Source: Niveibacterium microcysteis
GTDB taxonomy: Bacteria > Pseudomonadota > Gammaproteobacteria > Burkholderiales > Rhodocyclaceae
Assembly: GCF_017161445.1 (NCBI RefSeq)
Contig: NZ_CP071060.1
Location: 4,464,001 to 4,528,000, forward strand
Length of the DNA: 64,000 nt
Direction: 5' to 3'
Made by a program: the position numbers and the translations under genes. Within the stretch, counting starts at the first letter, position 1; every line of letters begins with the position of its first letter. Under the pieces are notes generated by a model. That model did not search any database. It saw only the letters and a list, made by a program, of their open reading frames with translations, and was not told where the DNA came from. This document shows, one piece after another, positions 10,936-21,431 of the stretch.

Positions 10936-12339
10936 TTAGTTCACCGGCATGCACGTATTGGAAACCGGATTATCGGCGTCGGCTGGCGCGTCCCGCAAAC
11001 AATTACGAACATACGTATCAGACTCGGGCGAGTCGATGATTACGTTACCGCCAGCCGCTACAAATCCACCGACATTCACCCAGCTCCCATCGAACGTTAC
11101 TGGCTTACTGGTATAGCCCTTGGTCGCCGCCGCGGGGCTTGCTGTGTAGTTACCAACCGAATAGGCAATCACATGGTGCTTACCGCGCGTGAGGTCTTTG
11201 CCAGTATAGTCGCCGCTACACGCGCTATTTACTGTTAAGCACGCCCCTGATGGCTGTCCAGCTTGTTTGCTTGCAACGACGAGCCCTGTATCACTCACAA
11301 GGTTCACAACAGTCCCATCAGCGACGGGGTCGCCCTTCTCGTCGCCGACGAAAACGGTAAACTTACAAGGGTACACGCGCTCGGCACTCTTTCCGCACGT
11401 CGCGCTCGGGTCCCACAACATAAAGAACTTCATCTGATCGGGCTTTTTCCCGGAAATGATTATCTGATCTTCGGAAAGCTGTGTGGGTTCGGTCCGCCCC
11501 CCGTCATAGGTAGCGTAAGCCGTCACATTGACGCTCAGTGGCTCCGTACCCGAACGCACTGTAATACTCGCAACCCCGTCAGCATTCGCAACTACAGAGA
11601 CCGGCTGCCCGGTAACGCCAGGATCACTACGGTCCTTCTTGAGCACGATTCCACCGGTCCACTGCGTCACACCAAATACGACTGTCGCACCCGGAACAGC
11701 TGCATTAGTCGAATCGAGCACCTTAAACGTAACTACGGACTCTTCCGCCGCGTTTGATGCACCGGCAGACCCCCCAGACACGAAGATTCGGGTCGGTGTC
11801 GCACTCACGTACTTCAAGTACGCCGGAGTTCCTGGCTTGGTGGTTATGATCTTCTCATTAATACGGAACGGCAACTGCCCTACAGCCGTGTACGCCGAGC
11901 TGCCGTTCGCAATGGTCGCTTCTACGTTCAAGGTAACCGCTCCCGAAGCAGAGGGAGATGCCGAATTTACGATAACCGACGCTTGTCCTTTTGAGTCGGT
12001 CAAGACAGCACCGCTCGTACTCAGGGTCGCCAAGGCTGTATCGCTGACTTTTGTCGTCACGACAACGCCCGGTTGAACCACGCCGGCTTGGCTTTTCAGG
12101 GTAAGTGTAACCTTCACCCCTCCATCACCAAAGATTAGGGCGTCGTTGATCTGATTGTAAGGGGTGGCGTTAGCCGAACGCTGCGCCTCAAACGTCAGGA
12201 CGTAGGCGTCCGTATTCTGCGGGGTTGACTGCGCCGTACCGCAATCGGACAACTGACAGGCGCCACCCCCACCACCGCACCCACCAATGAAAACCGACAG
12301 CGCCGCGCCGGCGATCAGCATTGCAATTCGTCTAAACAT
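10936..12339 (-). CDS. Ig-like (Big_1-type) repeat lipoprotein
   Basis: A 467-residue predicted lipoprotein. The ATG at 12339, preceded by CGGAG, gives a signal peptide with lipobox FIGGC (acylated C21), then a glycine-rich stretch. Two or more invasin-like bacterial Ig domains follow. Each has a strand pattern ending in a DSKGQASVIV or NADGVASITV segment, which is typical of Big_1 folds. Cysteine pairs (TCGKSAERVYPC, CLTVNSAC, CLRDAPADADNPVSNTC) suggest disulfides near the C-terminus. It lies 51 nt after pilQ on the same strand, where aroK usually sits, so it may be part of the pilus transcript. Function unknown; a surface, adhesive or secretin-associated role is inference from position and fold. 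Confidence 0.8.
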   Translation of the reverse strand: MFRRIAMLIAGAALSVFIGGCGGGGGACQLSDCGTAQSTPQNTDAYVLTFEAQRSANATPYNQINDALIFGDGGVKVTLTLKSQAGVVQPGVVVTTKVSDTALATLSTSGAVLTDSKGQASVIVNSASPSASGAVTLNVEATIANGSSAYTAVGQLPFRINEKIITTKPGTPAYLKYVSATPTRIFVSGGSAGASNAAEESVVTFKVLDSTNAAVPGATVVFGVTQWTGGIVLKKDRSDPGVTGQPVSVVANADGVASITVRSGTEPLSVNVTAYATYDGGRTEPTQLSEDQIIISGKKPDQMKFFMLWDPSATCGKSAERVYPCKFTVFVGDEKGDPVADGTVVNLVSDTGLVVASKQAGQPSGACLTVNSACSGDYTGKDLTRGKHHVIAYSVGNYTASPAAATKGYTSKPVTFDGSWVNVGGFVAAGGNVIIDSPESDTYVRNCLRDAPADADNPVSNTCMPVN

Positions 12340-12390
12340 TAGAAACTCCGGAAACAGACACCACAAACTCAACGCGACGCAGCACTAAGG

Positions 12391-14520
12391 TCATCTGCTG
12401 GCCGTTTGCTCCGAAACGATCTTCGGCGTTATGAACACCAACAACTCTGTCTTATTGTCGACTCTCGAGTTGTCGCGAAACAGATATCCAGCGATCGGAA
12501 TATCACCAAGCAACGGAATCTTGTTCGTACGGTTCGTCGTTTCTTGAGTGTAGATTCCGCCGATAACGACAGTACCCCCGTTCTCAACGAGAACCTCCGT
12601 TCTCACGTGCTTGGTGTCAATTGCAATGCCGCTACTGCTGGATATCTGGGTATTCGGCGTGTCTTTGTTTACATCAAGACTCATCAAGATTTTTCCGTCC
12701 GGGGTAATCTGCGGCTTAACCTTTAGCGACAGATTTGCCTTCTTGAACGATACACTCGTTGCCCCCGAACTGGTCGCTTGCTGATATGGGATTTCCACCC
12801 CCTGCTCAATGAGCGCCTCAATCTGATCGGCCGTCATCACACGCGGACGGGATATCACCTTGCCTTTGCCGTCAGCCTCCAACGCAGAAATCTCTAGCGC
12901 CAAGAACCGCGTCGCATTGCTGTTCCAAAGAACAAACGATAGCGCCCCAGCAGCGGATCCGGCGATGGATCCTGCAGGTAGATTTACACCCAGCGCCTGC
13001 GCTAACGAGTCCGGTTTCGTCTCAATGAGTCCGCCCTGATAGCCAGTTTGGGCAATCCCACCACCGTAAGTGGTTCGCCCGACGGCACGCCCATCGGCCG
13101 TTGTCCCGACCACGCCCCCAGCGCTTCCTCCGAAGCCAAGGCGCACACCGAGATTTCTTGTGAAAGTGTCAGCGGCCTCAACAATCTGAGCCTCTATCAA
13201 CACCTGCCTAACGGGAACGTCAATCTCACCAACAACACGCCGGATATCTTCAAGGCGCGAGCCAATGTCAGAGACAAATAGCTTATTTGTACGGTCATCC
13301 ACAACCACGCTGCCCCGTTTCGACAAAATCGTCTGATCGCGATTCTTCAAGAACGCTGCGACAGCTGTCGCGCGGTGGTAATTGATTTGGAAGGTCTCAG
13401 TACGCAGAGGTTCAAGTTCCGTGATGGCCTGCTTGGCCTCAAACTCCAGCTTCTCGCGAGTTGCGAGTTCATCTCGCGGAGCAATCCATATCACGTTGCC
13501 ATTTTTACGCATATCCAAGCCTTTAGCCTGGAGGATGATGTCCAACGCTTGATCCCACGGCACATCTTTGAGTCTCAGCGTCAGCGAACCCGTAACGGAG
13601 TCGCTTGTAATGATGTTGAAGTTCGTGAAATCTGCTATTACCTGAAGCACAGATCGAACGTCGATATTCTGGAAATTGAGAGACAGCTTGTCACCTGAGA
13701 ATTTCGGCCTACCGTCGGCGAGCTTCTTGGAATCCTCCGGAGCTTGCTTAACCTCAATGACGAACTGACTCTCACTTTGATACGCGTTGTGCTCCCAGTT
13801 GCCCTTAGGAGAGATCACCATCCTTACGTTTTGCCCTTGCACCGACGTCGCAATGGTAGTGACCGGCGTCGCAAAGTCCGTAACATCCAACTTTTTTCTT
13901 AGCTGGTCCGGCAACGTAGATTTTGCGAACTCCACAACCAAATTACTGCCCTGATTCCGAATGTCAATTCCAACGCCAGGGTCAGATAAATCGACGACAA
14001 TCCGCCCCTCGCCGTCTTTTCCGCGTCTGAAGTTGATGTCGCGTATCGCGTGCGCTCCCGCCGACATTTGAGCGTCCGAGAACCGCGCCGTTTGCGGACT
14101 CGACGACTGCACCGTTAAGGCAGACAGCGAGACGAAAACATTTCGGTCTTCCACGCGTGCCTCGTAGGCTAGTGGGCGTAGAAGGTTGAGCACTATGCGA
14201 GTTCTATCCCCCGCCTGGACGATATTTGCAGAGCGCAGGTCTCCTTCATTGAGAATCTGCGCGTTGCGACCTGTTGCATTTCCGGTTCCCGGGAAGTCAA
14301 GCGCAATGCGCGCGGGGCTGGCGACCGAAAAGCTGCCCGGCACTGCCGGGATCGGTTTCTTCAAGGTGATTTTCACCAAGATACGATCGCCTTGCTTAGC
14401 TACAGCAATCGCTTCAATACTGTTCGATGTATCGGCACTCGTCTGCGCACCCGCGAGAATCGGCGCGCAAGCCAAGACGGTAAAGAAAGCGGCTGCCGCC
14501 AGCCGAACCGTGATTCTCAT
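12391..14520 (-). CDS. pilQ: Type IV pilus secretin PilQ
   Basis: The 709-residue outer-membrane secretin through which the type IV pilus exits. A signal peptide ends around LAGAQTSAD. Two AMIN domains, which bind peptidoglycan, lie in the first ~240 residues. Secretin N0/N1 domains follow (VLQVIADFTNFNIITSDSV; NYHRATAVAAFL). The C-terminal secretin pore runs from about residue 440 (VPVRQVLIEAQIVEA) to the end. It overlaps pilP by 4 nt (ATGA). Glycines around SAGGVVGTT fit the gate region. Secure. Confidence 0.97.
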   Translation of the reverse strand: MRITVRLAAAAFFTVLACAPILAGAQTSADTSNSIEAIAVAKQGDRILVKITLKKPIPAVPGSFSVASPARIALDFPGTGNATGRNAQILNEGDLRSANIVQAGDRTRIVLNLLRPLAYEARVEDRNVFVSLSALTVQSSSPQTARFSDAQMSAGAHAIRDINFRRGKDGEGRIVVDLSDPGVGIDIRNQGSNLVVEFAKSTLPDQLRKKLDVTDFATPVTTIATSVQGQNVRMVISPKGNWEHNAYQSESQFVIEVKQAPEDSKKLADGRPKFSGDKLSLNFQNIDVRSVLQVIADFTNFNIITSDSVTGSLTLRLKDVPWDQALDIILQAKGLDMRKNGNVIWIAPRDELATREKLEFEAKQAITELEPLRTETFQINYHRATAVAAFLKNRDQTILSKRGSVVVDDRTNKLFVSDIGSRLEDIRRVVGEIDVPVRQVLIEAQIVEAADTFTRNLGVRLGFGGSAGGVVGTTADGRAVGRTTYGGGIAQTGYQGGLIETKPDSLAQALGVNLPAGSIAGSAAGALSFVLWNSNATRFLALEISALEADGKGKVISRPRVMTADQIEALIEQGVEIPYQQATSSGATSVSFKKANLSLKVKPQITPDGKILMSLDVNKDTPNTQISSSSGIAIDTKHVRTEVLVENGGTVVIGGIYTQETTNRTNKIPLLGDIPIAGYLFRDNSRVDNKTELLVFITPKIVSEQTASR

Positions 14521-15038
14521 TTTGTCGCCTCCTGCAACTGCAGCGTATTGACACGCTCGACCCAGTCGCCGTTGGTGTCTTCGATTAATTCTTTGAGCGT
14601 CACTTCGCTCTCTGTAACTTGCGTAATAACGCCGAAATTCTGGCCCATATAGTTACCAACGCCGACTTGGTACAGGGTACGGTCCGCGTTAATGATGGCT
14701 AGTGGCCGCCCTTTCATGGTGAGCGTTCCTACCATCCGCAAGCTTTCAAGAGGGAACGATTCCAGTGGTTCACGTCGGCGATTCATGTCTGGCCGCAGGC
14801 CGCCTCCGCCACCGCCTTTTGCAGCCTCGAGCTTTGATGGCCGAAACGGGTCAACCAACGCACCGGCTTCGTACGCAACGACTGGGAATGTCTTGATAGT
14901 GGGTAAAGGCGGGACTCGGCCGCGTAGGTCCCGAGACGACTCAGCCATCCACTGCTTAACGCCTGAGTGCTCATCCCCAGAGCATCCCGCTAACATGAGC
15001 ACTATTAGCAACCATCGAGGATCGTAGTGTTGCATCAC
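14517..15038 (-). CDS. pilP: Type IV pilus alignment lipoprotein PilP
   Basis: A 173-residue lipoprotein with lipobox LMLAGC (C19). An unstructured segment follows, then the beta-sandwich domain (SLRMVGTLTMKGRPLAIINA to the end) that contacts the PilQ N0 domain. PilP joins the inner-membrane PilMNO complex to the secretin. Start and stop overlap its neighbours by 4 nt, a tightly coupled operon. Confidence 0.95.
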   Translation of the reverse strand: MMQHYDPRWLLIVLMLAGCSGDEHSGVKQWMAESSRDLRGRVPPLPTIKTFPVVAYEAGALVDPFRPSKLEAAKGGGGGGLRPDMNRRREPLESFPLESLRMVGTLTMKGRPLAIINADRTLYQVGVGNYMGQNFGVITQVTESEVTLKELIEDTNGDWVERVNTLQLQEATK

Positions 15039-15715
15039 TTCCCCCCGCCCGCTTTGGCTTTCGCTGCTTTTTCTTTCTTCTGCTTGGCAATCTCTTGTTC
15101 GTCAAGATATCGATAGGTGACTGCCAATGCGTCCATTTTCAGATTGCCGTCTTTCGCCACTTCAATTGCGATGTCGTTTAAAGTGACGATGCGCGGCAGC
15201 TTCGCGATGTCACCGACGAAGTTTCCGAGATCGTGGTATGTGCCCGTCAAACGAATTGCAATGGGCAGCTCTGCATAGAAATCCTTGGGCGACTCGGAGT
15301 TGGGCTTCCAGAGCTCGAACTGCAAACCTCGCCCAAGCCCCGCCTGATTGACATCAATCAACAGATTCTCCATCTCCGTCTTACTCGGCAACTGTTTCAG
15401 AAGGGCACCGAACTGCCGGTCGATCTCAGTCAACTGCCGCTTATACTCATCCAAGTTCACCGCTTGCCGCTTCTTTGATAGCCACTCATCCTTTAGCTGA
15501 GCCTGCTGCATGACTCGTTGATCAAAGTCTTCGCTTTGGTTTTTCCAGTCAAACCACCACGCAAGAACAAGAATAGCCGCCAAGATGCCTAGCAGGGCAG
15601 AGACCCGGGGCAACAAGGGCCACAGCCCAGGATCATTGGGGTCAAGGTTCTTGAAATCCTGAGCCAATTGCTCCGGCCGAATGTTCCGGATTTCCCGAAG
15701 GGCCTTCATCTTCAC
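15035..15715 (-). CDS. pilO: Type IV pilus alignment protein PilO
   Basis: A 226-residue bitopic inner-membrane protein. One membrane helix lies at about 36–54 (SALLGILAAILVLAWW), then a periplasmic coiled coil, then a ferredoxin-like domain (PIAIRLTGTYHDLGNFVGD). It forms heterodimers with PilN. The lysine-rich tail (KQKKEKAAKAKAGGGK) is basic. Its ATG overlaps the pilN stop by 4 nt. Confidence 0.95.
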   Translation of the reverse strand: MKMKALREIRNIRPEQLAQDFKNLDPNDPGLWPLLPRVSALLGILAAILVLAWWFDWKNQSEDFDQRVMQQAQLKDEWLSKKRQAVNLDEYKRQLTEIDRQFGALLKQLPSKTEMENLLIDVNQAGLGRGLQFELWKPNSESPKDFYAELPIAIRLTGTYHDLGNFVGDIAKLPRIVTLNDIAIEVAKDGNLKMDALAVTYRYLDEQEIAKQKKEKAAKAKAGGGK

Positions 15716-16335
15716 GATTTCTTCTCCGGAGCGGAAGGCAGCGATTTGACGTTATCGGGATCCGATTTCTCGCGCTCAATGAATACGTCAAGCGTGAATT
15801 CCGAAGCCCTCCTCTTCCCGGTCTCTACTGCCTTAATCTCGATTAATTGGGGGCGCTCGAAGATTGGCGATGCATCGAGATTGCGCATGAGGGTCGAAAC
15901 TCGGGCGTTTGACTGAGTTACTCCAGTCAGCGTGATCTTCATCCCAGTCTGCTTCAGCGCTTTGCAATTGCCGTCGGGCTTGGCGCACCCAAGATAGACG
16001 CCATCCGGCACAAGTCGCGCAAGCTCGTTGAAGACATGAACCGTTTCAGCTCGATGACTCTGCAAAAGCTCAATCACTTGTTTTCGAGAAAGCAGGGCTT
16101 GTGTCTGCTCTCTCAGACGCTGAATCTCAGCGATGTCTTTGTCGAGTTTGGCGATTTCGCTCTTGAGAAAATCGTTGTCTGCTTGTTGTGCTTGAATACG
16201 AGACTCGTTGAAAGAATGAACGAGGAGCGCGATTAGTCCGCCCAAAACGATCGACGCAACCGCGAAAGCGTAGAACTGCTGGCGACGGAGCTTGCGCGCC
16301 TCTTCGCGGTGAGGCAGGAGGTTGATTCTGATCAT
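15712..16335 (-). CDS. pilN: Type IV pilus assembly protein PilN
   Basis: A 207-residue inner-membrane protein. It begins MIRINLLPHR, the cytoplasmic motif that docks into PilM, followed by a membrane helix at about 22–40. A periplasmic coiled coil and a ferredoxin-like domain follow (MKITLTGVTQSNARVSTLMR). It pairs with PilO. Codon use is more AT-rich than in pilM upstream. Confidence 0.95.
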   Translation of the reverse strand: MIRINLLPHREEARKLRRQQFYAFAVASIVLGGLIALLVHSFNESRIQAQQADNDFLKSEIAKLDKDIAEIQRLREQTQALLSRKQVIELLQSHRAETVHVFNELARLVPDGVYLGCAKPDGNCKALKQTGMKITLTGVTQSNARVSTLMRNLDASPIFERPQLIEIKAVETGKRRASEFTLDVFIEREKSDPDNVKSLPSAPEKKS

Positions 16336-17411
16336 TCGTCAAACCTCCGAAGGGCGAGGCCGCAGGCGACCATTAAGGCCGGAGCATCCGCGGCAAGAGT
16401 CTTCGGCCGAATCCGCTGAGCGAGCGCCATTCCGGAGAACGGGTTTGCGATAGTCGCGGGAATTTGAGTACGTGCCGCTACTACTTGATCAAGACCCGGT
16501 ATGACGGCACAGCCTCCGGCGAGGATGACGTGGTCGACCTGGTTGAATGTCGTTGACGTGAAGAAGAACTGCAGCGCTCGCGAGACTTCCAAGGCAAGGC
16601 TGTCCATGAACGGCCGCAGTAATTCGACTTCGTAATTCTCTGGAAGGCTGCCGGTCCGCTTTGCTGACTCGGCTTCGTCGGCATTCATGCCGTATTGGCG
16701 GGCAATGTCTTGCGACAATTGGTTACCGCCGAACGCCTGCTCCCGCGTATAGAGTTGTTGCTCATTACGGAATACGGTCGTCTTCAGCATATTCGCGCCG
16801 GCATCGACGAGTGCGACGATCCGGTTTTTGCCGCCTTCGGGCAGCTGGGCACGGATCAGATCCAGCGCGCTTTGCGACGCAAAAGATTCGACGTCCATCA
16901 CCAGCGGCTTCAGGCCCGCGGCTTCGGCGACGGCGACTCGGTCTTCGACTTTCTCTTTGCGCGACGCGGCGATCAGGACTTCGACTTCCTCTTCACCCCC
17001 GGGCGCAGGGCCAAGGACCTGAAAGTCGAGGTTGACCTCTTCAATAGCAAAGGGAATGTATTGATTGGCTTCGGACTCGACCTGAACTTCCATGTCGGTC
17101 TCGCGCAACCCGGCCGGCAGGATGATCTTCTTGGTGATGACGGCGCCCGCAGGCAACGCCATACCAACGTTCCGGGTGGTGGTCGACATCCGTTTCCACG
17201 CTCGTCGTACCGCATCCGCAACCACGTCGAGCTGGGCGATGTTGCCGTCACTCACTGCGTCACGAGGCAAAGGCTCGATGGCGTAGCGTTCCAGGCGCCT
17301 TTGGCGGCCGTTTACGTCGGACAACTCGACCAGTTTGACGGCGGACGAGGATATGTCCAGACCGATCAACGGGCGCGCTTTTCCGGCGAAGATCGAAGAG
17401 AAGTCGATCAC
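16332..17411 (-). CDS. pilM: Type IV pilus actin-like ATPase PilM
   Basis: A 359-residue FtsA/actin-fold cytoplasmic protein that binds ATP and PilN, first gene of pilMNOPQ. Seen are the phosphate-1 motif (LIGLDISSSAVKLVEL), the central GANMLKTTVF segment and the ILAGGCAVIPGLDQV phosphate-2 region. The start is GTG at 17411, with AAGGGA about 8 nt upstream. It is divergent from the PBP1A gene, a classic proteobacterial arrangement. Secure. Confidence 0.96.
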   Translation of the reverse strand: MIDFSSIFAGKARPLIGLDISSSAVKLVELSDVNGRQRRLERYAIEPLPRDAVSDGNIAQLDVVADAVRRAWKRMSTTTRNVGMALPAGAVITKKIILPAGLRETDMEVQVESEANQYIPFAIEEVNLDFQVLGPAPGGEEEVEVLIAASRKEKVEDRVAVAEAAGLKPLVMDVESFASQSALDLIRAQLPEGGKNRIVALVDAGANMLKTTVFRNEQQLYTREQAFGGNQLSQDIARQYGMNADEAESAKRTGSLPENYEVELLRPFMDSLALEVSRALQFFFTSTTFNQVDHVILAGGCAVIPGLDQVVAARTQIPATIANPFSGMALAQRIRPKTLAADAPALMVACGLALRRFDE

Positions 17412-17467
17412 GGGAAAATTCCCTTTTCAATCAACAAATTAGGCACAATTGCCACAATTTACTTGAA

Positions 17468-17497
17468 ATCCTAGCAGCATCTTTCAGCGTATGTAAA
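17468..17497 (-). promoter_or_regulatory. Candidate promoter of pilMNOPQ
   Basis: On the minus strand TTTACA (17492–17497) is 18 nt from TAGGAT (17468–17473), some 50 nt upstream of the pilM GTG. The 170-bp spacer between pilM and the PBP1A gene is AT-rich on the pilM side, consistent with a promoter there. Confidence 0.4.
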
Positions 17498-17548
17498 GAC
17501 AAAAGTATGAATTAGGAATGTTCGGCGGGCCGCAGGCCTTGGCTCGCC

Positions 17549-17554
17549 TATAAT
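17549..17554 (+). promoter_or_regulatory. Candidate -10 box of the PBP1A gene
   Basis: A perfect TATAAT lies 27 nt before the ATG at 17582. No good -35 hexamer is found at 16–18 nt spacing, so an activator or an upstream element may be needed. Confidence 0.4.
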
Positions 17555-17581
17555 CCCGCATCCCATCCCACCTTCCGATCC

Positions 17582-19951
17582 ATGCGCATCGCAACCTACA
17601 TATTCGCGATTTTTGTCGGACTACTCCTGCTGGCTGCCGCCACCGTCGGGCTGGCCGTCGCCTTCGCCTGGCCGAAGCTGCCGACACTCGAGGCGCTGAC
17701 CGACTACCGACCCCGCATCCCGCTCCGCGTCTTCACTTCCGATGGCCAGCTGATCGGCGAATTCGGCGAGGAGCGCCGCACATTCGCGAAGATCCAGGAA
17801 GTGCCGGCGTACATGAAGAACGCCATCCTCGCGGCGGAAGACGACCGGTTCTACGAGCACGGCGGGATCGACGTAGCCGGTTTCGCGCGCGCGGCAGTGG
17901 CCAATCTGACGTCGGGGGGCAAGCGCCAAGGCGCCAGCACGATCACGATGCAGGTTGCACGAAACTTCTTCTTGACGCGGGAAAAGAGCTATAGCCGCAA
18001 GCTTTACGAGATCCTGCTGTCGATCAAGATCGAGAAGAATCTCAGCAAGGATCAGATCCTCGAGCTGTATTTCAATCAGATCTACCTTGGCCAACGCGCC
18101 TACGGCTTCGCGGCGGCCGCGCAGATTTATTACGGCAAAAATCTCGCACAGTTGAATGTTGCTGAGGCTGCGATGCTGGCGGGCCTGCCCAAGGCGCCTT
18201 CTGCTTACAACCCGATCAGCAATCCGACGCGCGCCACGCAGCGTCAGCATTACGTGCTACGCCGCATGCGCGAGCTGAACTACATCGACGCAGCGCAGTA
18301 TGAGCAGGCCTTGAAGACGCCGCTCAAGGTGGTTCGCGGCGGCGCAGAAAGCTACCCGGTGCATGGCGAGTACGTCGCCGAGATGGCGCGCCAGATGGCG
18401 GTCGAGCAATTCAAGGATGCCGCCTACACCGCCGGCATCCGAGTGATCACGACAATCAAGGCCGCAGATCAGGAGGCGGCCTACAACTCGCTTCGCCGCG
18501 GCCTGCTCGACTACGAGCGCCGCCATGCCTATCGTGGTGCGGAGGCATACGTCGATATGTCCGCCGTGCGTTCGGACAGCGACGAGCAGCTCGATGTGTT
18601 GTTGGAGGATTTTCCCGACAACGGCGAGATGGTGCCGGCGATTTTGCTGGAAGCGAACGCCAAGCGCATTCGCGCCTACCGCCGCGGTGGTGAGGTGCTG
18701 GAATTCACAGGACCGGCACTGCGGTTTGTGGCGCCGATGCTGGCCGACAATGCAGCGCCGGCCAAGCGCCTACGCCGTGGCGCGGTCGTGCGCGTCGCCG
18801 AGGGCGCGAAGGGCTGGGAGATCGTCCAGGTGCCCGAGGTCGAGGGGGCATTTGTCGCCGTCGAACCGGCGACAGGCGCCGTGCGCGCGCTCGCGGGCGG
18901 CTTCGACTTCAACCGCAACAAGTTCAATCATGTGACTCAGGCTTGGCGTCAGCCCGGATCGAGCTTCAAACCGTTCATTTACTCCGCCGCACTGGAGAAG
19001 GGTTACAGCCCGAGCAGCATCGTTGACGACGCGCCGCTCTCCTTCTCTTCCGGTCAGACCGGTAGCCAGGCCTGGGAGCCCAAGAACTACGACGGCAAAT
19101 ACGACGGCCCGATGTCGATTCGGACCGCGCTGGCGAAGTCCAAGAACATGGTGTCGATCCGCCTGCTCAACTCGATCGGCCCGCAGTACGCGCAAGACTA
19201 CGCAGCCCGCTTCGGCTTTGACCCGGAGAAGCATCCGGCCTACCTGACCATGGCGCTCGGTGCAGGCTCCGTGACCCCGTGGCAGATGGCGCAGGCCTAC
19301 TCGGTGTTCGCGAACGGCGGCTATCGGGTGCAGCCGTTCATCGTCAAGGAAATGCAGGACAGTCAGGGCCGCGTGCTGGCGCGTACGCAGACAACCAGTG
19401 CGGGTGACGGTGCGCCGCGTGTCATCGACCCGCGCAACGCCTGGATGATGGACAGCATGATGAAGGACGTCGTGCGCCGCGGCACGGCGACCAAGGCGCT
19501 CGCCCTCAAGCGGGGCGACCTGGCCGGCAAGACCGGCACCACCAACGAATATGTGGACGCATGGTTCTGCGGCTACCAGCCGACACTCGTCGGCATTGCG
19601 TGGATCGGCTACGACACGCCACGCAAGCTCGGCTCTGGCGAAACGGGTGGCGCAGCAGCATTGCCGGTATGGGTTAACTTCATGGCCAAGGCACTGCAGG
19701 GTGTACCGGAGAAGCTCATGGAGATACCGCAGGGCCTGCTGACGATCACGACGGCCGACGGCAAGGAGGACTTCGTCTACGAAGAGCGTCTCGGTACGCC
19801 GCCACCGGAAACCGAGGTGCCAGCAGATGGCGAAGCGCCTGCTCAGCAAAGCGCTCCGACACCCTCGCCTGCACCGCTGCTGCCGGCGCAACCCCAGCCC
19901 ACGCCGGTGCCGCGCCCGCCACAGCAACAGCACAACGAAGTCAACGGCTGA
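17582..19951 (+). CDS. mrcA: Penicillin-binding protein 1A (bifunctional)
   Basis: A 789-residue class A PBP that polymerises glycan strands and cross-links peptides in the periplasm. It has an N-terminal membrane anchor. The glycosyltransferase domain has E86 in [10 protein letters not shown] and the [12 protein letters not shown] motif. An OB-like insert follows. The transpeptidase has S460-x-x-K463 (GSSFKPF), SKN (AKSKNM) and KTGTTNEY. The last ~50 residues are a Pro/Gln-rich tail. All catalytic motifs are intact, unlike in the PBP1C at 30.6 kb. It is divergent from pilM, and its stop overlaps the convergent cobyric acid synthase gene by 11 nt. Also called ponA. Confidence 0.96.
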   Translation: MRIATYIFAIFVGLLLLAAATVGLAVAFAWPKLPTLEALTDYRPRIPLRVFTSDGQLIGEFGEERRTFAKIQEVPAYMKNAILAAEDDRFYEHGGIDVAGFARAAVANLTSGGKRQGASTITMQVARNFFLTREKSYSRKLYEILLSIKIEKNLSKDQILELYFNQIYLGQRAYGFAAAAQIYYGKNLAQLNVAEAAMLAGLPKAPSAYNPISNPTRATQRQHYVLRRMRELNYIDAAQYEQALKTPLKVVRGGAESYPVHGEYVAEMARQMAVEQFKDAAYTAGIRVITTIKAADQEAAYNSLRRGLLDYERRHAYRGAEAYVDMSAVRSDSDEQLDVLLEDFPDNGEMVPAILLEANAKRIRAYRRGGEVLEFTGPALRFVAPMLADNAAPAKRLRRGAVVRVAEGAKGWEIVQVPEVEGAFVAVEPATGAVRALAGGFDFNRNKFNHVTQAWRQPGSSFKPFIYSAALEKGYSPSSIVDDAPLSFSSGQTGSQAWEPKNYDGKYDGPMSIRTALAKSKNMVSIRLLNSIGPQYAQDYAARFGFDPEKHPAYLTMALGAGSVTPWQMAQAYSVFANGGYRVQPFIVKEMQDSQGRVLARTQTTSAGDGAPRVIDPRNAWMMDSMMKDVVRRGTATKALALKRGDLAGKTGTTNEYVDAWFCGYQPTLVGIAWIGYDTPRKLGSGETGGAAALPVWVNFMAKALQGVPEKLMEIPQGLLTITTADGKEDFVYEERLGTPPPETEVPADGEAPAQQSAPTPSPAPLLPAQPQPTPVPRPPQQQHNEVNG

Positions 19952-21431
19952 AACCCACGCCAGTCATCCGATTGAGGCGCGCCAAGTCCAGGTGCGCCTC
20001 GATCGCATCCGCAAGCCGGTCCAGCGCGGTCTCCCGCAGCACGTCCATCGCGGGGGTTTCGGCGGCGATCAGTCCAGCCCACGCCAGCAACGCGCGACAT
20101 GCTTCAGGTTGATCGAAGAGGCCGTGCACATAGGTACCGGCGACACAGCCGTCCGCGCTGATCGAACCGTCTGCGCGACCGTCGTCGAGCGAGCATAAGG
20201 GGCGGCCAAGGGCTGTTCCCGACGATTCGCCGGCGTGGATCTCGTAGCCTGTCAGACACTCACCCCCCAGCGTCAGGCGCCCGGCCACCCGACGTAGCTG
20301 TTTTTCGGCGCACAGCTCGGTGCGCATCGAAAGCAAGCCAAGGCCTTCCGTGTCGCCCGGCGCGCCTTCAACGCCTCGCGGGTCGCACACCGCCTCTCCC
20401 AGCATCTGGAAGCCGCCGCACACGCCAAGCACCTTGCCGCCATAGCGCAGGTGTCGGCGGATCGCTGCGTCCCAGCCCTGTTCGCGCAGCCATGCCAGGT
20501 CTGCGCGAGTGTTCTTGCTGCCCGGCAGGATGATGAGGTCGGCCGGGGGCAATGCACGGCCTGCCGGTACAAACTCAAGCGCAACGCCCGGCGTCAAACG
20601 CAGTGCGTCGAAATCGGTATGGTTGGAAATCCGCGGCAGCGCTGGCACGACAACGCGGAATGCGCCCTCGGCGGGCGCGGTCGCAGCGGGCAACGCGTCT
20701 TCGGCGTCAAGTGTCAGGCCTTGAAGGTAGGGCAGCACACCGAGTACCGGCCGGCCGGTGCGCTGTTCGAGCCAGTCGAGGCCCGGCTGCAGCAGAGCGA
20801 TATCGCCGCGGAAACGGTTGATGACAAACCCGATCACCCGCGCCTGTTCGCTCGGTGCCAGCAAATCGAGCGTACCGACCAGATGCGCGAAGACGCCGCC
20901 GCGATCGATATCGGCAACGATGATGACCGGGCAATCGGCCGCCTCCGCGAAGCCCATGTTCGCGATGTCGCCTTCGCGCAGATTGATTTCGGCGGGGCTG
21001 CCCGCGCCCTCCACGATCACCGCGTCGTACTGCGCGCCAAGGCGCTGCCAGGATTCCAGCACCGCTTCGCGCAGAGCCGGCTTGAGCGCGTGGTAGGCCT
21101 GCGCCGCATAGTTGCCAAGCACCCGACCTTGCACGATGACCTGTGCGCCAACGTCGGTGGTCGGCTTGAGCAGCACCGGGTTCATATCGCTATGCGGTGC
21201 GATGCGGCAAGCGGCCGCTTGCACCGCCTGGGCCCGCCCGATTTCGCCGCCATCGGTTGTCACCGCGGCATTGAGCGCCATGTTCTGCGGCTTGAATGGG
21301 GCGACACGCACACCCCGGCGCACCAGTACGCGGCAAAGGCCCGCCACCAGCGTGCTCTTGCCGGCGTCCGATGTCGTGCCCTGCACCATCAGGCTCGCGG
21401 CGCGTGTGCGCGCCGGCGGCCCACTCGTCAC
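19941..21431 (-). CDS. cobQ: Cobyric acid synthase
   Basis: A 496-residue glutamine-dependent amidase that adds four amide groups to adenosylcobyrinate a,c-diamide in cobalamin synthesis. The N-terminal dethiobiotin-synthetase-like ATPase has [12 protein letters not shown] and [10 protein letters not shown]. The C-terminal class I glutaminase has the nucleophile region [10 protein letters not shown] and the histidine in [10 protein letters not shown] chose the GTG at 21431, whose first bases overlap the cyaY stop (GTGA) and which gives the normal N-terminus. The reading frame extends further up, inside cyaY, without support. No other cobalamin genes are in the window; other names: cbiP. Confidence 0.94.
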   Translation of the reverse strand: MTSGPPARTRAASLMVQGTTSDAGKSTLVAGLCRVLVRRGVRVAPFKPQNMALNAAVTTDGGEIGRAQAVQAAACRIAPHSDMNPVLLKPTTDVGAQVIVQGRVLGNYAAQAYHALKPALREAVLESWQRLGAQYDAVIVEGAGSPAEINLREGDIANMGFAEAADCPVIIVADIDRGGVFAHLVGTLDLLAPSEQARVIGFVINRFRGDIALLQPGLDWLEQRTGRPVLGVLPYLQGLTLDAEDALPAATAPAEGAFRVVVPALPRISNHTDFDALRLTPGVALEFVPAGRALPPADLIILPGSKNTRADLAWLREQGWDAAIRRHLRYGGKVLGVCGGFQMLGEAVCDPRGVEGAPGDTEGLGLLSMRTELCAEKQLRRVAGRLTLGGECLTGYEIHAGESSGTALGRPLCSLDDGRADGSISADGCVAGTYVHGLFDQPEACRALLAWAGLIAAETPAMDVLRETALDRLADAIEAHLDLARLNRMTGVGFSR

